Positions 48,918 to 58,674 of a DNA stretch of 64,000 nucleotides are shown here, piece by piece. This stretch comes from Vibrio sp. MEBiC08052 (GTDB lineage Bacteria > Pseudomonadota > Gammaproteobacteria > Enterobacterales > Vibrionaceae). A program made the translations under genes and the position numbers. The stretch spans positions 1 through 64,000 of the forward strand of contig NZ_KQ947475.1 in assembly GCF_001506075.1 (NCBI RefSeq), given 5' to 3'. The stretch's first letter is position 1. The number at the start of each line of letters is the position of its first letter. The notes under the pieces are model-generated. The model had not been told where the DNA came from. It did no database searches and saw only the letters and a program-made list of their open reading frames with translations.

Positions 48918-49826
48918 TTATTTTTCTATCACAACGACAGGGCGTTTGCGATGATTACGAATCCCATCATAGCTGAAGAGGATTAAGGCACCCCAGATGA
49001 ATAAAAATGTTGTCGCTTTATCGGGACTAAACGGTTCGCCATAAAAAATAGTGGCCAGAATAAACATCATGCTCGGGCCGATATACTGAAAGAAACCGAG
49101 GGTCGAAAGTTTCATGCGGGTCGCGGCACCGGCAAAACAGAGTAGCGGTAGTGTCGTAACCACGCCTGCCATTGCGAGTAACCCATTGAGCTGGAGTGAA
49201 TTATCGGCCAGATGACTGGTCGCGGAGTTGGCAAAACCAAACAAATATATCAGCGCCACCGGAACTAAAATCAATGTCTCAATGAACAAACCATTCAACG
49301 CACTGACCATGACTTTTTTGCGCAGTAGCCCGTAAATCCCGAAGGTACTGGCAAGCGCAATGGCAATCACAGGGAGCGAGCCGAACAGTATGAGCTGAAT
49401 CACCACGCCAATTGTGGCAAGTGCAACCGCTATCCATTGTAGTATTCGTAGCCGCTCATTGAGAAACACCATCCCCAAAATCACATTGAGTAATGGATTG
49501 ATGTAATAGCCGAGACTGGCATCGAGCAGGTGATGATTATTAATCGCCCAGATAAAAATCAGCCAGTTACCGCCAATCAACACGGATGTTGCAATCAGAT
49601 AATAGATTTTGCGTCGGTCTGACAGCAGATTGCGGATCATCGGCCATTGCTTGCCGAAATGCAGCAGAACAGTCAGCAGCAGGAAAGACCAGAGAATCCG
49701 GTGACAGATAATTTCTACCGGGTTGATATGTTCGAGCATTTTGAAATAAACGGGTGCAATACCCCACATTAGGTAAGCGGCCAGAGCAAAGAGCACTCCT
49801 TGTCGCGCTTGCTGTTCATCGTTCAT
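48918..49826 (-). CDS. rarD: EamA-family transporter RarD
   Basis: A 302-residue inner-membrane protein with about ten hydrophobic helices. It starts with the RarD-specific QGVLFALAAYLMWGIAPVYFK and has LDASLGYYINPLLNVILG in the middle. RarD belongs to the drug/metabolite transporter superfamily; its substrate is not firmly known. It is divergent from recQ, the order known in Vibrio. Confidence 0.92.
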   Translation of the reverse strand: MNDEQQARQGVLFALAAYLMWGIAPVYFKMLEHINPVEIICHRILWSFLLLTVLLHFGKQWPMIRNLLSDRRKIYYLIATSVLIGGNWLIFIWAINNHHLLDASLGYYINPLLNVILGMVFLNERLRILQWIAVALATIGVVIQLILFGSLPVIAIALASTFGIYGLLRKKVMVSALNGLFIETLILVPVALIYLFGFANSATSHLADNSLQLNGLLAMAGVVTTLPLLCFAGAATRMKLSTLGFFQYIGPSMMFILATIFYGEPFSPDKATTFLFIWGALILFSYDGIRNHRKRPVVVIEK

Positions 49827-50045
49827 AGTTGTTCCGCTGAAGTTATTTTATTCTTAATAAAACATGATGATATTGTGATAAGAGATGCAGTATACACCAC
49901 GTGAGTGAATCATATGTATTGATTTGTTCCGCTCGTTTTCGCGAGAAGAGTCGTATAATTTATGGTTTTATTCCGTATCTAACCCCACTACAATAGCCGC
50001 TGTGTATGACCATTCTTCTGCGAAACCCATCATATCGAGTATTTC

Positions 50046-51884
50046 ATGACCGCTGCATTGATTGCCGAACAAGACGACCACGCTTCAACCAGTCCAGAAT
50101 CTGTGCTGCATACCATCTTCGGTTATCAGACGTTTCGGCTGGGTCAAAAGGATGTGATTGATGCGGTACTTGCCGGGCAGGATAGTCTGGTCATTATGCC
50201 GACCGGGGGCGGAAAATCATTGTGTTACCAAATTCCGGCGATCATGTTTGATGGTATTACGCTGGTGATTTCTCCGTTGATCTCACTGATGAAGGATCAG
50301 GTGGATCAATTGGTTGCCAACGGGGTTGCTGCGGCCTGTATTAATTCGAGTATGAGTAAAGAGGCGCTGATCGAGACTTATCAGCGGATGAATGCCGGCA
50401 CGTTGAAGTTGGTGTATGTCTCACCGGAACGGGTATTAATGGCCGATTTTATCGAACGGCTACGCCAGATTCAGGTTGCGATGATTGCGGTGGATGAAGC
50501 ACATTGTATTTCCCAGTGGGGACACGATTTCCGTCCGGAATATGCTGCGTTGGGGCAATTGAAACAGGCTTTTCCTCAAGTGCCGGTTATCGCTCTGACG
50601 GCAACTGCCGATGAATCGACACGGCAGGATATCCAAAACCGGCTGCATTTAAATACCCCTCATATCTATCTTGGTAGTTTTGACCGGCCGAATATCCGTT
50701 ACGCGCTGCTGGAAAAACATAAACCGGTTTCTCAAGTCATTCGCTTTTTAGGCACCCAGCAAGGCCAATGCGGCATTATTTATTGCGGCAGCCGGAAAAA
50801 GGTTGAAATGGTGACTGAAAAGTTGTGTCAGAGCCATTTTCGGGCTGCGGGATACCATGCCGGCATGGATGTCGATGAACGAAATTATGTTCAGGAAGCA
50901 TTTCAGCGCGATGATGTCCAGATTGTCGTCGCGACCGTAGCGTTCGGCATGGGGATCAATAAGTCGAATGTCCGCTTTGTCATGCACTTTGATATCCCTC
51001 GCAATATCGAATCTTATTATCAGGAAACCGGCCGCGCGGGGCGAGATGGCTTACCGGCAGAAGCGGTGATGCTCTATGATCCGGCTGACATGAGCTGGTT
51101 ACGTCGTATTTTGGATGAAAAAGTCGATGGTCCGCAAAAACAAGTTGAAAGTCATAAGCTTAATGCCATGAGTGCTTTTGCCGAGGCGCAAACTTGCCGT
51201 CGTCAGGTGCTGCTCAATTATTTCGGTGAATATCGTGAGAAGCCTTGTGGCAACTGTGATATTTGTCTGGATCCCCCCAAGATGTTCGATGCGACCAAAG
51301 AAGCTCAGAAAGCCCTGTCTTGCGTTTATCGGGTGAAGCAAAATTTCGGAATTGGCTACGTGGTGGAAGTGCTGCGTGGGATGCAGAATATACGGATTCG
51401 TGAAAATAGCCATGATCAGTTAAGTACCTACGGCATTGGCCGGGAACACAGCCATGACTATTGGGTCAGTATTTTCCGTCAGTTGATTCATAAAGGGTTG
51501 TTACAACAGAATATTACCCGGAATTCAACCTTGCAGTTGACTGAAGAAGCACGGCCGTTGCTGCGGGGAGAAGTTGCTCTGGAACTGGCGGTCCCACGTT
51601 TGGATACAGCAGTGAAAGCATCCAAAGCGGAGAAGTTGAGCAGCAAAACCTATGATCGGCAGTTGTTTGCCAAACTACGCAAACTCAGAAAATCAATTGC
51701 GGATGAAGAAGAGATTCCACCTTATGTAGTGTTCAGTGATGCAACGTTGATCGATATGGCCGATATTTTACCGACATCGTATGGTGAGATGTTGGCGGTG
51801 AGTGGTGTCGGACAAAGAAAACTGGAAAAATATGCCGATCCGTTTTTGGATTTGATTCAGGAGCATTTGACTTATCATGGCTGA
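50046..51884 (+). CDS. recQ: ATP-dependent DNA helicase RecQ
   Basis: A 3'-to-5' superfamily 2 helicase, 612 residues. Walker A is [15 protein letters not shown], the DEAH box is [18 protein letters not shown], and motif VI is [10 protein letters not shown]. The RQC zinc site uses [12 protein letters not shown] and CGNCDICLD, and an HRDC domain ([12 protein letters not shown] onward) closes the protein. It acts in recombination and fork repair. Its end overlaps the following DUF3630 gene by eight bases. Confidence 0.97.
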   Translation: MTAALIAEQDDHASTSPESVLHTIFGYQTFRLGQKDVIDAVLAGQDSLVIMPTGGGKSLCYQIPAIMFDGITLVISPLISLMKDQVDQLVANGVAAACINSSMSKEALIETYQRMNAGTLKLVYVSPERVLMADFIERLRQIQVAMIAVDEAHCISQWGHDFRPEYAALGQLKQAFPQVPVIALTATADESTRQDIQNRLHLNTPHIYLGSFDRPNIRYALLEKHKPVSQVIRFLGTQQGQCGIIYCGSRKKVEMVTEKLCQSHFRAAGYHAGMDVDERNYVQEAFQRDDVQIVVATVAFGMGINKSNVRFVMHFDIPRNIESYYQETGRAGRDGLPAEAVMLYDPADMSWLRRILDEKVDGPQKQVESHKLNAMSAFAEAQTCRRQVLLNYFGEYREKPCGNCDICLDPPKMFDATKEAQKALSCVYRVKQNFGIGYVVEVLRGMQNIRIRENSHDQLSTYGIGREHSHDYWVSIFRQLIHKGLLQQNITRNSTLQLTEEARPLLRGEVALELAVPRLDTAVKASKAEKLSSKTYDRQLFAKLRKLRKSIADEEEIPPYVVFSDATLIDMADILPTSYGEMLAVSGVGQRKLEKYADPFLDLIQEHLTYHG

Positions 51885-52179
51885 GTTTTCCCTGCGTGAG
51901 TATTTGATGGATTCCGGTGTGATCGTACTGGAGACACAAAACTTTGATTTCGATTCATTTCCTCGTCTAGGTGCCCGATTGATTGAATTGCTGCCCGCGT
52001 CGATTATCGAGAAACAGTGTGATGCCGATATCCACACTTGGTTGATTGATTTTGAAGGGACACGACTTTTTCTAAAAGCGGAACACTATGCCGGTGCCTT
52101 ATGGCTTGAAACTCTGAATCCAACAGAGGATCGGGAAATCACCGATTTTCTTGCCCGTATGTTGACCAAAGGGCTGTAA
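51877..52179 (+). CDS. DUF3630 family protein
   Basis: A 100-residue acidic protein of unknown function, starting [20 protein letters not shown]. It overlaps recQ by eight bases and is thus translationally coupled. The same small gene follows recQ in other Vibrio as I recall, and I assign DUF3630 on that basis. No membrane segment or catalytic motif is visible. Confidence 0.75.
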   Translation: MAEFSLREYLMDSGVIVLETQNFDFDSFPRLGARLIELLPASIIEKQCDADIHTWLIDFEGTRLFLKAEHYAGALWLETLNPTEDREITDFLARMLTKGL

Positions 52180-52231
52180 ATCTCATTCATTCCACGATCC
52201 GCTATCAATTCACAATTTATCCCAATTTAAT

Positions 52232-53320
52232 TCACAGGGCACCATCGGTTTCGTAGCTATTATCCTGCGGATTTTTGGTATCGCCCCCCGAAACTTGTTG
52301 TAAGTGATCGGTGGTCGTCATCCAGCGTCGGACTTGTGCGTTGCTTGCCGAGGCAGAGATACCCGGTAGATTATTATCTATCACGGCAGGTATCGGATAA
52401 ATAATCGACCAGAGATATAACCAGATTGCAGCATTATGTTTTTCAGACTGCTGTGTTTGATTGAAGAATTGAGTCTGTTGTTCTATAAAAGCGACTGAGT
52501 TATGCAACGCCCGATTCTCATCTCCGATAAATGGTGTCGATGTGACTGCTGAAGTCCGATAAGAGTCGATGGCGATACCTCTGAATTTCAGACGGCTGAC
52601 CGCTTCCCGGGCTGCTTCACCGACCCAGCGGCCATTCAAATAATCTTTACTGTAGTTGGAGTAGAACGCATCCAGCAGTGATATGCGTTGCGGCACCAGA
52701 TTGTTGGCAATCTGACCCCGGTCAGCCAGCGTTGCCAGCCGGTCGGCAAGCCGGAGGGCGACCTGATTGCCTAAACTGTGTCCGGCAAGGCGAATATCAT
52801 TGCCCCGATATCCTTGCATGGCACTGATATATTGTTGTAGCAGTATATCGGTGACATTTTGTGTCGGGCCGGTATGGTAGTTGCCGCGACTGTCACGCCA
52901 GCGCATTTTTTTAGGTCCATTGGCTGACCAGATTTTCGCTTCAGCATCTTTGACCTCGGATTCATCCGCAAACTGATCCCAATACAACATGGCAACATTG
53001 TAACCTTCGGCACGCCAGAGGTTGGCGAAATCGATATCAGGCGTTCCCCCGCCATTCTCCCAGTAGACCGTCCGGTTTTGTTCGATGGTATGGTTGGATT
53101 GCCAGCCGTGAATCAGAATCAGTGTCGGTCTGGATGGGTCATAATAGGTGCTGCCATTACGTGTATTTTGACCACCTTTCTGATATTGGTCATTAGCGCC
53201 AAACCAGTACAACCCATAACTTAGTTGGTCAAAATCTTGTCTCGGAAAGACACCCGTTTTAGCAATAGCACTGAAAGACAGACATACACTAGCGAAGTAG
53301 ATGAAATATTTTTTAATCAT
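52232..53320 (-). CDS. Secreted alpha/beta-hydrolase, lipase-like
   Basis: A 362-residue protein with a signal peptide MIKKYFIYFASVCLSFSAIA. The oxyanion-strand motif is TLILIHGWQSNHT and the nucleophile elbow is LAGHSLGNQVA, both typical of lipases of the alpha/beta-hydrolase fold. A late Asp and His should complete the triad but cannot be fixed by eye. Export suggests action on host or environmental lipids or esters. No chaperone gene is nearby. Function beyond the fold is unknown. Confidence 0.8.
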   Translation of the reverse strand: MIKKYFIYFASVCLSFSAIAKTGVFPRQDFDQLSYGLYWFGANDQYQKGGQNTRNGSTYYDPSRPTLILIHGWQSNHTIEQNRTVYWENGGGTPDIDFANLWRAEGYNVAMLYWDQFADESEVKDAEAKIWSANGPKKMRWRDSRGNYHTGPTQNVTDILLQQYISAMQGYRGNDIRLAGHSLGNQVALRLADRLATLADRGQIANNLVPQRISLLDAFYSNYSKDYLNGRWVGEAAREAVSRLKFRGIAIDSYRTSAVTSTPFIGDENRALHNSVAFIEQQTQFFNQTQQSEKHNAAIWLYLWSIIYPIPAVIDNNLPGISASASNAQVRRWMTTTDHLQQVSGGDTKNPQDNSYETDGAL

Positions 53321-53879
53321 GATTTATCCATAGGTCTAAGAATTAAGTAACTTGAGCAAGTGCTCAAATGGATAAAAACGGCTTTATGTTCAAGTGTCTA
53401 TAAAAATCATGTCTACTTTCTATACAATATGTCTGTTTTCCATACTGACTCACATTTATCAATTCTATTGCATATAGTTATAACGATAACAACCACTTGA
53501 TGATTTATTTTGCATCCCTCTTCATCTATTCGAATCCATAATGTCCCAGCATTCTGCTGAGATAAAAAAGTGACATTCATAACAATATTGGAAACCGGTT
53601 TCCAATATTTGCCCTCAATCTGAAAAATCGTGCTGGACACCACAATCTATTGTTGTTTATGGAATTAGACTGGCTTTGAACAATAACTGAGCTCTCGAAA
53701 AAATGCTGTGATTCTTGACATGAGGTCGTTGGTTATGGCTGTTTCCATATTTTGAAACGTTGCCGAATCTATCGATGATGGTGAGAACTGAGCGTGATGA
53801 ACCTTTGGTTTCAACGGGTCATGGTTTCAATTTCGGGAGGATGGTCTGAAACGGTAGATAAAATAAAGACGAGAAAACT
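53321..53879. promoter_or_regulatory. Control region of the porin gene
   Basis: About 560 bases without a credible gene; a minus-strand frame at 53413-53643 has no family resemblance. A sugar-regulator operator lies at 53584-53609. Confidence 0.55.
53584..53609. promoter_or_regulatory. LacI-type operator 1 (porin)
   Basis: A perfect 26-bp palindrome whose core is TTGGAAACCGGTTTCCAA. It shares this core with sites near 56564, 56787 and 60525, all in the beta-glucoside PTS cluster. The likely binder is the LacI-family protein encoded at 60585. Confidence 0.8.
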
Positions 53880-55037
53880 ATGGATAGGAAAAAACAGATG
53901 GGACTGAAGATACTCCCAGTGATGCTGGCAGCCTGCTGGTCAGTCAGTTCAGTTGCTGCCGCAGTGGATAAAGCAGCGCTGGACACCCAAATCCAACAAC
54001 TCGAACAATTGCATCAGCAATATCAGAGTGAACTGCAAAAGCTGAAACAAGAAAGAATGGATTACGAAGAGTCGATGGACAGTGACTCGATTGCCTCTCT
54101 GAAAGCGATGATGGACCGGGTACATATTTTTGGTTTCTTCAGAGCAAAATACGATCACGATGATCGTGAGCCGATTGGTTCCGGTGCCAATAACAAGCAT
54201 TTCTATATGGATTTAGAAGGCAAGATGAAAGTCTCGGAAGACTGGAGTGCGAACTTCCAGATTGAGACCCGTAAAGGCTATACCGTCACGCAATCATGGC
54301 GTAAAGGGGATAACGGCAGTAGTGATCAGGATGGGACATTACAGCGGATTTGGGTTGAAGGACGCCCCGGTGGTGTTGGTGTGACATTGGGAACGAAATG
54401 GTGGGGCTACGGATTTCAGGCGGTTCCGTTTGGTCATGCGGCAGACGGGGTTCAGCTTGATTATGATGTCTTGCCGGGATGGAATGCCAAAGCATTTTGG
54501 CTGAGACCGAGACAGGGTGATTTGGTGACAATGCCGAATAGTTCTGATATTTCGATTGCCGGTGCGAACCTGACAGGTAGTTTGACCGATGATTTGCAGA
54601 CCAGTCTGACCTTTGCGACCAACGACAACAAAAATGACGATCAGAAAATGGATCGGATGGGAGCATTTGAACTGCAATACCGTCTGACGGATGACATTCT
54701 ACTTCGCGGTGCGTTTGCGATGACGAATGCTGAACATCATAACACCAGCCAAGAGTATCGGATCGACTATAAAGATACTGACTTAGCACAAGTGGGGTCA
54801 TACGGGCTGTATTTCCGCTATATCGATTTTAGAAGATATGGGGACTATTCCCATGATGATGAATGGGGTTCATTACCCAGTGATGCCAAAGGCGGCATTC
54901 TTGGGGTGAAATACGTGTTATTTAAAAATGTTGTCTGGGAAAACTTCTACTCTGTTCAGGAACGGTTCCGTTCCGGCGGTAGTGACGCGGGTGCCTATCG
55001 ACATCTATTCCGTACTCAGATTGATTTCCATTTCTAA
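53880..55037 (+). CDS. Outer-membrane porin, sugar-regulated
   Basis: A 385-residue protein with a signal peptide ending near SVAAAVDKA. A short coiled coil rich in Gln and Leu (about residues 35-65) follows, as in trimeric LamB/ScrY-like sugar porins. The remainder alternates polar and hydrophobic residues as beta strands and ends RTQIDFHF, with the terminal Phe typical of outer-membrane proteins. The operator upstream places it in the PTS regulon, so it probably admits beta-glucosides. ATG 53880 is used; ATG 53898 has AGGA upstream and is a good alternative. Confidence 0.8.
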   Translation: MDRKKQMGLKILPVMLAACWSVSSVAAAVDKAALDTQIQQLEQLHQQYQSELQKLKQERMDYEESMDSDSIASLKAMMDRVHIFGFFRAKYDHDDREPIGSGANNKHFYMDLEGKMKVSEDWSANFQIETRKGYTVTQSWRKGDNGSSDQDGTLQRIWVEGRPGGVGVTLGTKWWGYGFQAVPFGHAADGVQLDYDVLPGWNAKAFWLRPRQGDLVTMPNSSDISIAGANLTGSLTDDLQTSLTFATNDNKNDDQKMDRMGAFELQYRLTDDILLRGAFAMTNAEHHNTSQEYRIDYKDTDLAQVGSYGLYFRYIDFRRYGDYSHDDEWGSLPSDAKGGILGVKYVLFKNVVWENFYSVQERFRSGGSDAGAYRHLFRTQIDFHF

Positions 55038-55140
55038 GGAGGGCACAAAATCGGTTGTTTTGTTTTTGTTCAATAAATGAAAGCTGTTGCACCACAACAG
55101 CGCCATAAATAGAAGTTAATAAGAAAAAAGCATGTCATCA

Positions 55141-55177
55141 GAAAGCCGGCGGTTCAGGGGGAGAACCGTCGGTCTTT
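55141..55177. terminator. Terminator between porin and first IIC gene
   Basis: GAAAGCCGGCGGTTC and GAACCGTCGGTCTTTC pair with few mismatches around a 7-base loop. The two flanking genes converge here. Confidence 0.7.
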
Positions 55178-55219
55178 CTCACTCAGGTCACTGTCGGTGA
55201 TACCGGGTCATTGGATGAA

Positions 55220-56536
55220 CTAATGCTTTGGGGCTGCCATTTGTTCTTGCTGCGCGAGGATAATTTTTTCGTGTGCACGAAAAAAGGGTAGATATAAACA
55301 ATAGGCATTAAAGATCGCAAACAACACCATTAATACGTTGACGATACTGCCATTTGCGGCCCATGTGGCACCGAGTGGCGCGGGAACGGTCCAGGGAAGC
55401 ATCATGACGATGCGGTCCATGACCCCGATTGAAGTCAGATACCAGGCGATGGTGGCATTCAAGATCGGGACAAAAATGAACGGGAGAATAAATACCGGAT
55501 TCATGATGATCGGAAAGCCGAACAAAATCGGCTCGTTAATATTAAAAATAGCAGGTAATAAGGCGACTTTACCGACCGACTTCATATGGTTGGAACGGCT
55601 CTTCAATGCAAGATATACCAGTGGTAATGTTGAACCAACCCCACCAATCAGGAGGAAAAAATCCCAGAATGAAGCGGTATAAATATGGGGTGGAATTTGA
55701 ACTCCAGTTTCAATTGCTGCCTGATTGGCGAGTAGATTGGTCATCCAGAAAGGATTCATGATACTGGTGATAATGATCGAACCGTGGATTCCGACGAACC
55801 ACAAGAGCTGACAAACCAGTATCGAAATAATTACCGCTGCCAGACTGTCGGAGGCGAGAATGAGTGGCTTGAACAGTGTTTCAATCAGATGGGGGAAATG
55901 AACACCGGCATAGTGCTTTAGAATGATATTAAATAACGATAATGTCAGGAAGACGACAAAGATCGGAATGAGCAATTTAAACCCTTGTGCGGTAATCAGT
56001 GGCACGTCATCAGGCATATGGATATACCAGCCTTTTTTGATAAACAGGTTGATGATTTCAACGGCATAGATACCGGCAACGAGCGCCGTAAAAATTCCGC
56101 CGCCACCCAAATAGTAGAGTTCTTGGGTACTGAGTGTTGAAAAACCGGACAGCATCAGAAAAGAGAGGCACCCCGTTAATCCGGATAAGCGTTCCGGCAG
56201 ACGGTACTGTTTTGCCAGACTGGCGGAGACACCAAATGAGACAATCAAAGCAACCAGCCCCAGCGTGATTTGGTACATGGGGAGAATCACAGGTTGTAAG
56301 CTGCGACTGAACGATTCCCACCACAACGCAATTGATGAAGCTTCTCCCATCGATAGAGTGGCGGTGAGCGGAAAAATCAGCGGTACAAAAATACAACCGA
56401 TAAAGACAAAAGGCATTGAGATCTGGAAACCGTCACGTAACGCAATCAGGTGAGGGCTTTGGCTTAACTTCCTTGCATACGGTGAAAAGTAATGATCAAG
56501 TGTGTCCGCGAACAGTCTGGTAACGGAATGATTCAT
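55220..56536 (-). CDS. PTS sugar permease IIC, lactose/cellobiose family (first copy)
   Basis: A 438-residue membrane permease with about ten helices. It shows LIALRDGFQISMPFVFIGCI, the NEPILFGFPIIMNPVFILPF sugar-site motif, and LPWTVPAPLGATWAANGS near the end. It resembles the second IIC at 57277 throughout. The gene is divergent from the IIB gene and has its own operator at 56564-56582. No IIA or IIB lies beside it on this strand, so it probably shares the IIA and IIB of the main operon. Confidence 0.92.
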   Translation of the reverse strand: MNHSVTRLFADTLDHYFSPYARKLSQSPHLIALRDGFQISMPFVFIGCIFVPLIFPLTATLSMGEASSIALWWESFSRSLQPVILPMYQITLGLVALIVSFGVSASLAKQYRLPERLSGLTGCLSFLMLSGFSTLSTQELYYLGGGGIFTALVAGIYAVEIINLFIKKGWYIHMPDDVPLITAQGFKLLIPIFVVFLTLSLFNIILKHYAGVHFPHLIETLFKPLILASDSLAAVIISILVCQLLWFVGIHGSIIITSIMNPFWMTNLLANQAAIETGVQIPPHIYTASFWDFFLLIGGVGSTLPLVYLALKSRSNHMKSVGKVALLPAIFNINEPILFGFPIIMNPVFILPFIFVPILNATIAWYLTSIGVMDRIVMMLPWTVPAPLGATWAANGSIVNVLMVLFAIFNAYCLYLPFFRAHEKIILAQQEQMAAPKH

Positions 56537-56563
56537 GGCGATCCTTGTCCTTGATGAATGGTT

Positions 56564-56582
56564 TTGGAAACCGATTTTCCAA
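56564..56582. promoter_or_regulatory. LacI-type operator 2 (first IIC)
   Basis: TTGGAAACCGATTTTCCAA matches the shared operator with one extra central base. It lies 28 bases before the minus-strand IIC start. Confidence 0.7.
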
Positions 56583-56772
56583 CCTGCTATTCTTCCATAA
56601 ACGGCTATTGATAAATAAAGATTAGATCACACCTTCATACGGTGATATCGCTTCTTATTTCGGCAAAATCAGTGCCTTTCTCTCAATCTGCATAACCATG
56701 AATCGATGAATTTGTTTGATGGATCATAGAATCATACTCGCTTGTGACTGTTTTAATGATCCGATTCACATT

Positions 56773-56818
56773 CCCACGGATTACACTTGGAAACCGGTTT
56801 CCAAGTGTAATCCGTGGG
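56773..56818. promoter_or_regulatory. Operator 3 inside a perfect 46-bp palindrome (IIB)
   Basis: Both 23-base halves are exact inverted repeats. The central 18 bases (56787-56804) are TTGGAAACCGGTTTCCAA. It precedes IIB by about 120 bases. The extra arm length could bind another regulator or form a cruciform or hairpin. Confidence 0.8.
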
Positions 56819-56936
56819 CGCATACTCTTAATGTCTAAACAGATAATCGCCTAAACAAATCAATAAGTGTCTAAACGAATCAATGCTTAAGCGAAAGCAT
56901 CGTTGAAGCAAAAGTATCGAAACAGGAGTATCGGTT

Positions 56937-57251
56937 ATGAAAAAGATCATGCTGTGTTGCTCTGCTGGAATGTCAACCTCGTTGCTGGTGAAGAAAATGG
57001 AAGCCGTAGCAAAAGAGCGTGGCATTGATGTAGAGATAAAGGCATATGGTACCTCGGAGTTCAGTGATCAGGTTGGCAACTATCAAGTGGTTTTGCTGGG
57101 CCCTCAGGTCAAGTACATGCAACAAGACCTACAAAAGAAAGCCGACAAATACGGTATCAGAGTCGAGCCTATCAATATGATGGATTATGGGATGCAAAAT
57201 GGAGATAAAGTGCTTGATTTTGCAATAGAACTGATAGGCGAGTGCGTTTGA
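56937..57251 (+). CDS. PTS IIB, lactose/cellobiose family
   Basis: A 104-residue cytosolic phosphocarrier starting MKKIMLCCSAGMSTSLLVKK. The phosphorylated cysteine is C8 in the CSAGMSTS loop. It passes phosphate from IIA to sugar in IIC. AGGAG lies before the ATG. It resembles E. coli ChbB. It is first in the operon IIB-IIC-GH1-IIA. Confidence 0.93.
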   Translation: MKKIMLCCSAGMSTSLLVKKMEAVAKERGIDVEIKAYGTSEFSDQVGNYQVVLLGPQVKYMQQDLQKKADKYGIRVEPINMMDYGMQNGDKVLDFAIELIGECV

Positions 57252-57276
57252 GCAAAACCAAGAACAGGACATCAAA

Positions 57277-58605
57277 ATGAGTACTCTATACGACCATGTG
57301 GTCAATGCAATCGAACAAAAACTAACACCACTAGCAGTCAAAGTTGGTCAGCAGAAATATCTCACCTCGATCAGGGACGGTTTTATTGCGGCACTGCCGT
57401 TCATGATTGTCGGATCATTTATGCTAGTGTTTATCTTTCCACCTTTTCCCGCGGATGCAACATGGGGTTTTGCCCGGGTATGGCTGGACTTTTCCTCCGA
57501 ATATCGCGAGCAACTCATGTTACCCTTCAACCTGAGCATGGGGATCATGACTGTATTTATATCGGTCGGGATTGGCTCCAGTCTGGCCAAGCATCATGAG
57601 CTTGATCCGATGACGACCGGCCTGTTGGCATTAATGGCATTCCTGCTGGTTTCCGCGCCATTAAAAGATGGCTCGATATCGATGCAGTACCTGTCAGGAC
57701 AGGGGATCTTTACTGCAATCCTGACTGCGATTTATGCGACCGAAGTGTACGCCTTTCTGAAACGTCACCATGTGACGATTAAACTTCCGCCGGAAGTTCC
57801 AACCGGGGTTTCGCGCTCGTTTGAAATCCTCATCCCTGTTTTGTTCATCATTTTGACGTTGTACCCATTCAACTTATTGATTGAAGCACAAACCGGCATG
57901 ATTTTACCTCAAGCGATTATGACATTACTCCAACCGTTAGTGTCTGCTTCTGACTCATTAGCCGCAGTATTACTTGCCGTCTTTATTTGTCAGTTGCTCT
58001 GGTTTGCAGGGATCCATGGTGCGTTAATCGTGACAGGGATTATGAACCCATTCTGGATGACTAACTTGTCTGAAAACCAGGTCGCGATGGCCGCAGGTGA
58101 AGCACTGCCTCATATTTTCCTACAAGGTTTCTGGGATCACTACTTGCTGATCGGTGGGGTGGGATCAACCTTACCACTCGCATTTTTACTGCTGAGATCA
58201 AAAGCGGTTCATTTGAGAACGATTGGGAAAATGGGCATTGTTCCCGGCTTTTTTAACATCAATGAACCTATTTTGTTCGGGGCACCGATCATCATGAACC
58301 CGGTATTTTTCCTGCCATTCATACTGGTTCCGATGATTAATGCTGTGTTTGCGTGGTTTGCTGTTGACTTCGGTCTCGTTGCAAAAGTGGTATCGCTGAC
58401 ACCATGGACAACACCGGGCCCAATCGGGGCGTCATGGGCCGCCAACTGGGCAGTTAGTCCGGTGATTCTTTCTCTACTGTGTATGTGTTCTGCTGCGCTG
58501 ATGTATCTGCCATTCCTTAAAGCTTATGAGAAACAGCTATTAGACAAAGAAGCGACTGAAGCGAAGAAGAAAGAAGCCGAGCATCCACAAGGCGTTACTG
58601 TTTAA
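57277..58605 (+). CDS. PTS sugar permease IIC, lactose/cellobiose family (second copy)
   Basis: A 442-residue membrane permease with YLTSIRDGFIAALPFMIVGS, FAGIHGALIVTGIMNPFW, NEPILFGAPIIMNPVFFLPF and LTPWTTPGPIGASWAANW. It lies 25 bases after IIB in the same operon. It should import and phosphorylate a beta-glucoside such as cellobiose or an aromatic glucoside. The soluble tail is rich in Lys and Glu. Confidence 0.94.
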   Translation: MSTLYDHVVNAIEQKLTPLAVKVGQQKYLTSIRDGFIAALPFMIVGSFMLVFIFPPFPADATWGFARVWLDFSSEYREQLMLPFNLSMGIMTVFISVGIGSSLAKHHELDPMTTGLLALMAFLLVSAPLKDGSISMQYLSGQGIFTAILTAIYATEVYAFLKRHHVTIKLPPEVPTGVSRSFEILIPVLFIILTLYPFNLLIEAQTGMILPQAIMTLLQPLVSASDSLAAVLLAVFICQLLWFAGIHGALIVTGIMNPFWMTNLSENQVAMAAGEALPHIFLQGFWDHYLLIGGVGSTLPLAFLLLRSKAVHLRTIGKMGIVPGFFNINEPILFGAPIIMNPVFFLPFILVPMINAVFAWFAVDFGLVAKVVSLTPWTTPGPIGASWAANWAVSPVILSLLCMCSAALMYLPFLKAYEKQLLDKEATEAKKKEAEHPQGVTV

Positions 58606-58674
58606 TCGCTGGGTGAAACAAGATAAGAGATAGATAGTGCGGGCAGAGATACTGCCCGCTGATGGAGAACGAAT

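Larger units (their letters stand above)
56537..56936. promoter_or_regulatory. Divergent control region of the two PTS units
   Basis: About 400 bases between the first IIC gene and IIB. It holds two LacI-type operators, one at the centre of a 46-bp perfect palindrome. AATGA-N6-TCACA at 56755-56770 is a weak candidate CRP site. No gene is visible. Confidence 0.65.

Noticed and set aside
53413..53643. Minus-strand frame of 76 codons before the porin
   Set aside because: It overlaps the operator palindrome region and has no protein resemblance.
56755..56770. CRP site before the PTS operon
   Set aside because: Only one half-site (TCACA) matches well; kept as a weak candidate in the region note rather than as a feature.
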